Source of the DNA: Aeromicrobium sp.
GTDB taxonomy: Bacteria > Actinomycetota > Actinomycetes > Propionibacteriales > Nocardioidaceae
Length of the DNA stretch: 64,000 nucleotides
Assembly: GCF_014378035.1 (NCBI RefSeq)
Contig: NZ_JACMOM010000029.1
Location: 1-64,000 of the forward strand
Reading direction: 5' to 3'
Shown: in pieces, positions 62,774 to 64,000 of the stretch
Layout of the letters: the number at the start of each line of letters is the position of its first letter
Numbering within the stretch: the first letter of the stretch is position 1
Translations under genes and position numbers: made by a program
Notes under the pieces: model-generated
The model's input: the letters and a program-made list of their open reading frames with translations, nothing else
The model's database searches: none
Told to the model about the DNA's origin: nothing

Positions 62774-64000
62774 TTGTCCATCGACATGGCAATCATCGGC
62801 CTCGGCTACGTGGGCCTCCCGCTGGCCCAGCAGGCATCACGATCCGGTCTCAGCGTCGCGGGATTCGACGTCAACGCCGGCATGGTCGCGTCCCTCAACG
62901 GCGGCACGAGCCACATCGACGACCTCACCGACGGCGACATCTCCGAGATGCTCTCGCTCGGGTTCTCGGCCTCGACCGACGAGTCCGTCCTTGCTGATGC
63001 CGATGCCATCGTCATCTGCGTCCCGACGCCGCTCTCGGTCGACGGCGAGCCCGACCTCGGCGCCGTCATCGCCGCCACCACGACCATCGCGCGCCAGCTG
63101 CGCAAGGGCCATCTCATCGTGCTCGAGTCGACGACCTACCCCGGCACCACCGACGAGGTGGTGCGCCCGATCCTCGAGAAGGGCGGCCTCGTCGCCGGCA
63201 CCGACTTCCACCTCGCATTCAGCCCCGAGCGGGTCGATCCGGGCAACCCCGTCTACGGCATCGCCAACACCCCCAAGGTCGTCGGCGGACACACTCCGTC
63301 GTGCACCAAGGTCGCGACGGACTTCTACGGTCGTTTCATCGAGTCCGTGGTCCCCTCGAAGGGCACCCGTGAGGCCGAGATGACCAAGCTGCTGGAGAAC
63401 ACCTACCGGCACATCAACATCGCGCTGGTCAACGAGATGGCGCAGTTCTGCCACGAGATGGACATCGACCTCTGGGAAGTCATCCGCAACGCGGCGACCA
63501 AGCCATTCGGCTTTCAGGCGTTCTACCCCGGCCCCGGGGTCGGGGGCCACTGCATCCCGATCGATCCCAACTACTTGTCGTACAAGGTGCGCGCGACGCT
63601 TGGCAGGCCGTTCCAGTTCGTCGAGCTGGCCCAGGCGATCAACCTGCAGATGCCGGCCTACGTCGTCGACCGGGTCGCGGACCTCCTCAACGACGAGGGC
63701 AAGGCGTTGCGCGGTTCGACGATCCTGCTCCTCGGCGTGACCTACAAGCCCAACATCGCCGATCAGCGTGAGTCACCCGCCACGCCGCTGGCCCAGCTGC
63801 TCCTCGACAAGGGCGCAACGCTGCTCTTCCACGATCCGCACGTCGAGGCGTGGTCCCCCAACGGGGTCACCGTCACGCCTGCACATGACCTCGATGAGTC
63901 GCTGCGCACGGCCGACGTCTCGGTGCTGCTGCAGAATCACAAGGACTACGACCTGACGGCCATCGCCGCCACCGCCAAGTGCCTCTTCGACACCAAGGGT
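62774..64000 (+). CDS. wecC: UDP-N-acetyl-mannosamine (or UDP-GlcNAc) C6-dehydrogenase, cut by window end
   Basis: The ORF track lacks this gene because it runs off the right edge. A TTG at 62774 with AAGGA six bases upstream opens 409 codons to the end (ATG at 62786 is the alternative). IIGLGYVGLPLAQQAS binds NAD+, and Cys260 is catalytic in GPGVGGHCIPIDP. LLGVTYKPNIADQRESPA marks the C-terminal domain. The GGHCIPIDP form fits the WecC/WbpA group acting on UDP-HexNAc rather than UDP-glucose. With wecB in the window it should give UDP-ManNAcA. A TAATCT -10 lies at 62731-62736. Confidence 0.9.
   Translation, partial: MSIDMAIIGLGYVGLPLAQQASRSGLSVAGFDVNAGMVASLNGGTSHIDDLTDGDISEMLSLGFSASTDESVLADADAIVICVPTPLSVDGEPDLGAVIAATTTIARQLRKGHLIVLESTTYPGTTDEVVRPILEKGGLVAGTDFHLAFSPERVDPGNPVYGIANTPKVVGGHTPSCTKVATDFYGRFIESVVPSKGTREAEMTKLLENTYRHINIALVNEMAQFCHEMDIDLWEVIRNAATKPFGFQAFYPGPGVGGHCIPIDPNYLSYKVRATLGRPFQFVELAQAINLQMPAYVVDRVADLLNDEGKALRGSTILLLGVTYKPNIADQRESPATPLAQLLLDKGATLLFHDPHVEAWSPNGVTVTPAHDLDESLRTADVSVLLQNHKDYDLTAIAATAKCLFDTKG

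Overview
The window is high-GC DNA from a mycothiol-producing actinobacterium. The first 115 bases end a mycothiol synthase gene, many starts are GTG or TTG, and several genes look leaderless. The gene content (PHO-box-type phosphate regulation, a TagF-like wall-polymer enzyme, gamma-glutamylation of amines) resembles Propionibacteriales such as Nocardioides or Aeromicrobium, but that placement is a guess. No phage, insertion sequence, CRISPR array or rRNA is visible, and there is one tRNA gene, tRNA-Lys(TTT).

Layout. (1) 1-11.5 kb is a phosphate block: mshD end, an esterase, polyphosphate kinase, a secreted protein of unknown role, a Nudix/SixA fusion, pstSCAB, and an opposing operon for a 50-residue protein, a DUF47 (PhoU-like) protein and a PiT transporter. 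Direct repeats of 11 bp that look like actinobacterial PHO boxes lie upstream of ppk and pstS, and a third candidate lies next to the DUF47-pit operon. (2) 11.6-20.4 kb holds an MFS exporter, a beta-propeller lipoprotein, an APC permease, a large secreted zinc metalloprotease with fibronectin type III repeats, and tRNA-Lys. (3) 20.4-31.6 kb is general metabolism: an SSADH-like dehydrogenase, a SulP permease, an amidohydrolase, a GAF-GGDEF protein, an Na+/H+ antiporter, a lysoplasmalogenase, a PlsC acyltransferase, an epoxide-hydrolase-like enzyme and a 3'-5' exonuclease.

(4) 31.8-42.1 kb is one leftward cluster for degrading an amine: permease, GntR regulator, choline-kinase-like protein, dimethylglycine-dehydrogenase/GcvT fusion, gamma-glutamylpolyamine-synthetase-like enzyme, aldehyde dehydrogenase, SDR and a class I glutamine amidotransferase. 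Both promoter regions carry half-perfect copies of one palindrome (AAGGTCTAGACCTT) overlapping the predicted -35, so the GntR protein probably represses both. The substrate is unknown. The set fits a pathway joining N-demethylation with gamma-glutamylation, and it is the best candidate in the window for an undescribed system.

(5) 42.4-44.3 kb holds a polytopic membrane protein flanked by short gene remnants. (6) 44.3-64 kb starts with exonuclease III and then becomes a cell-surface polymer locus: three very large multi-domain glycosyltransferases, a TagF-like polymerase, two small two-helix/coiled-coil membrane proteins, an OafA-type acyltransferase with an SGNH domain, UDP-GlcNAc 2-epimerase, a UDP-glucose dehydrogenase and a UDP-ManNAc-dehydrogenase-like enzyme cut by the window end. 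The nucleotide-sugar enzymes predict an anionic polymer with uronic acids. A glycosyltransferase and its convergent neighbour share an N-terminal domain I cannot name. A LacI regulator and a phytanoyl-CoA-dioxygenase-like gene with a perfect 18-bp operator sit inside this locus.
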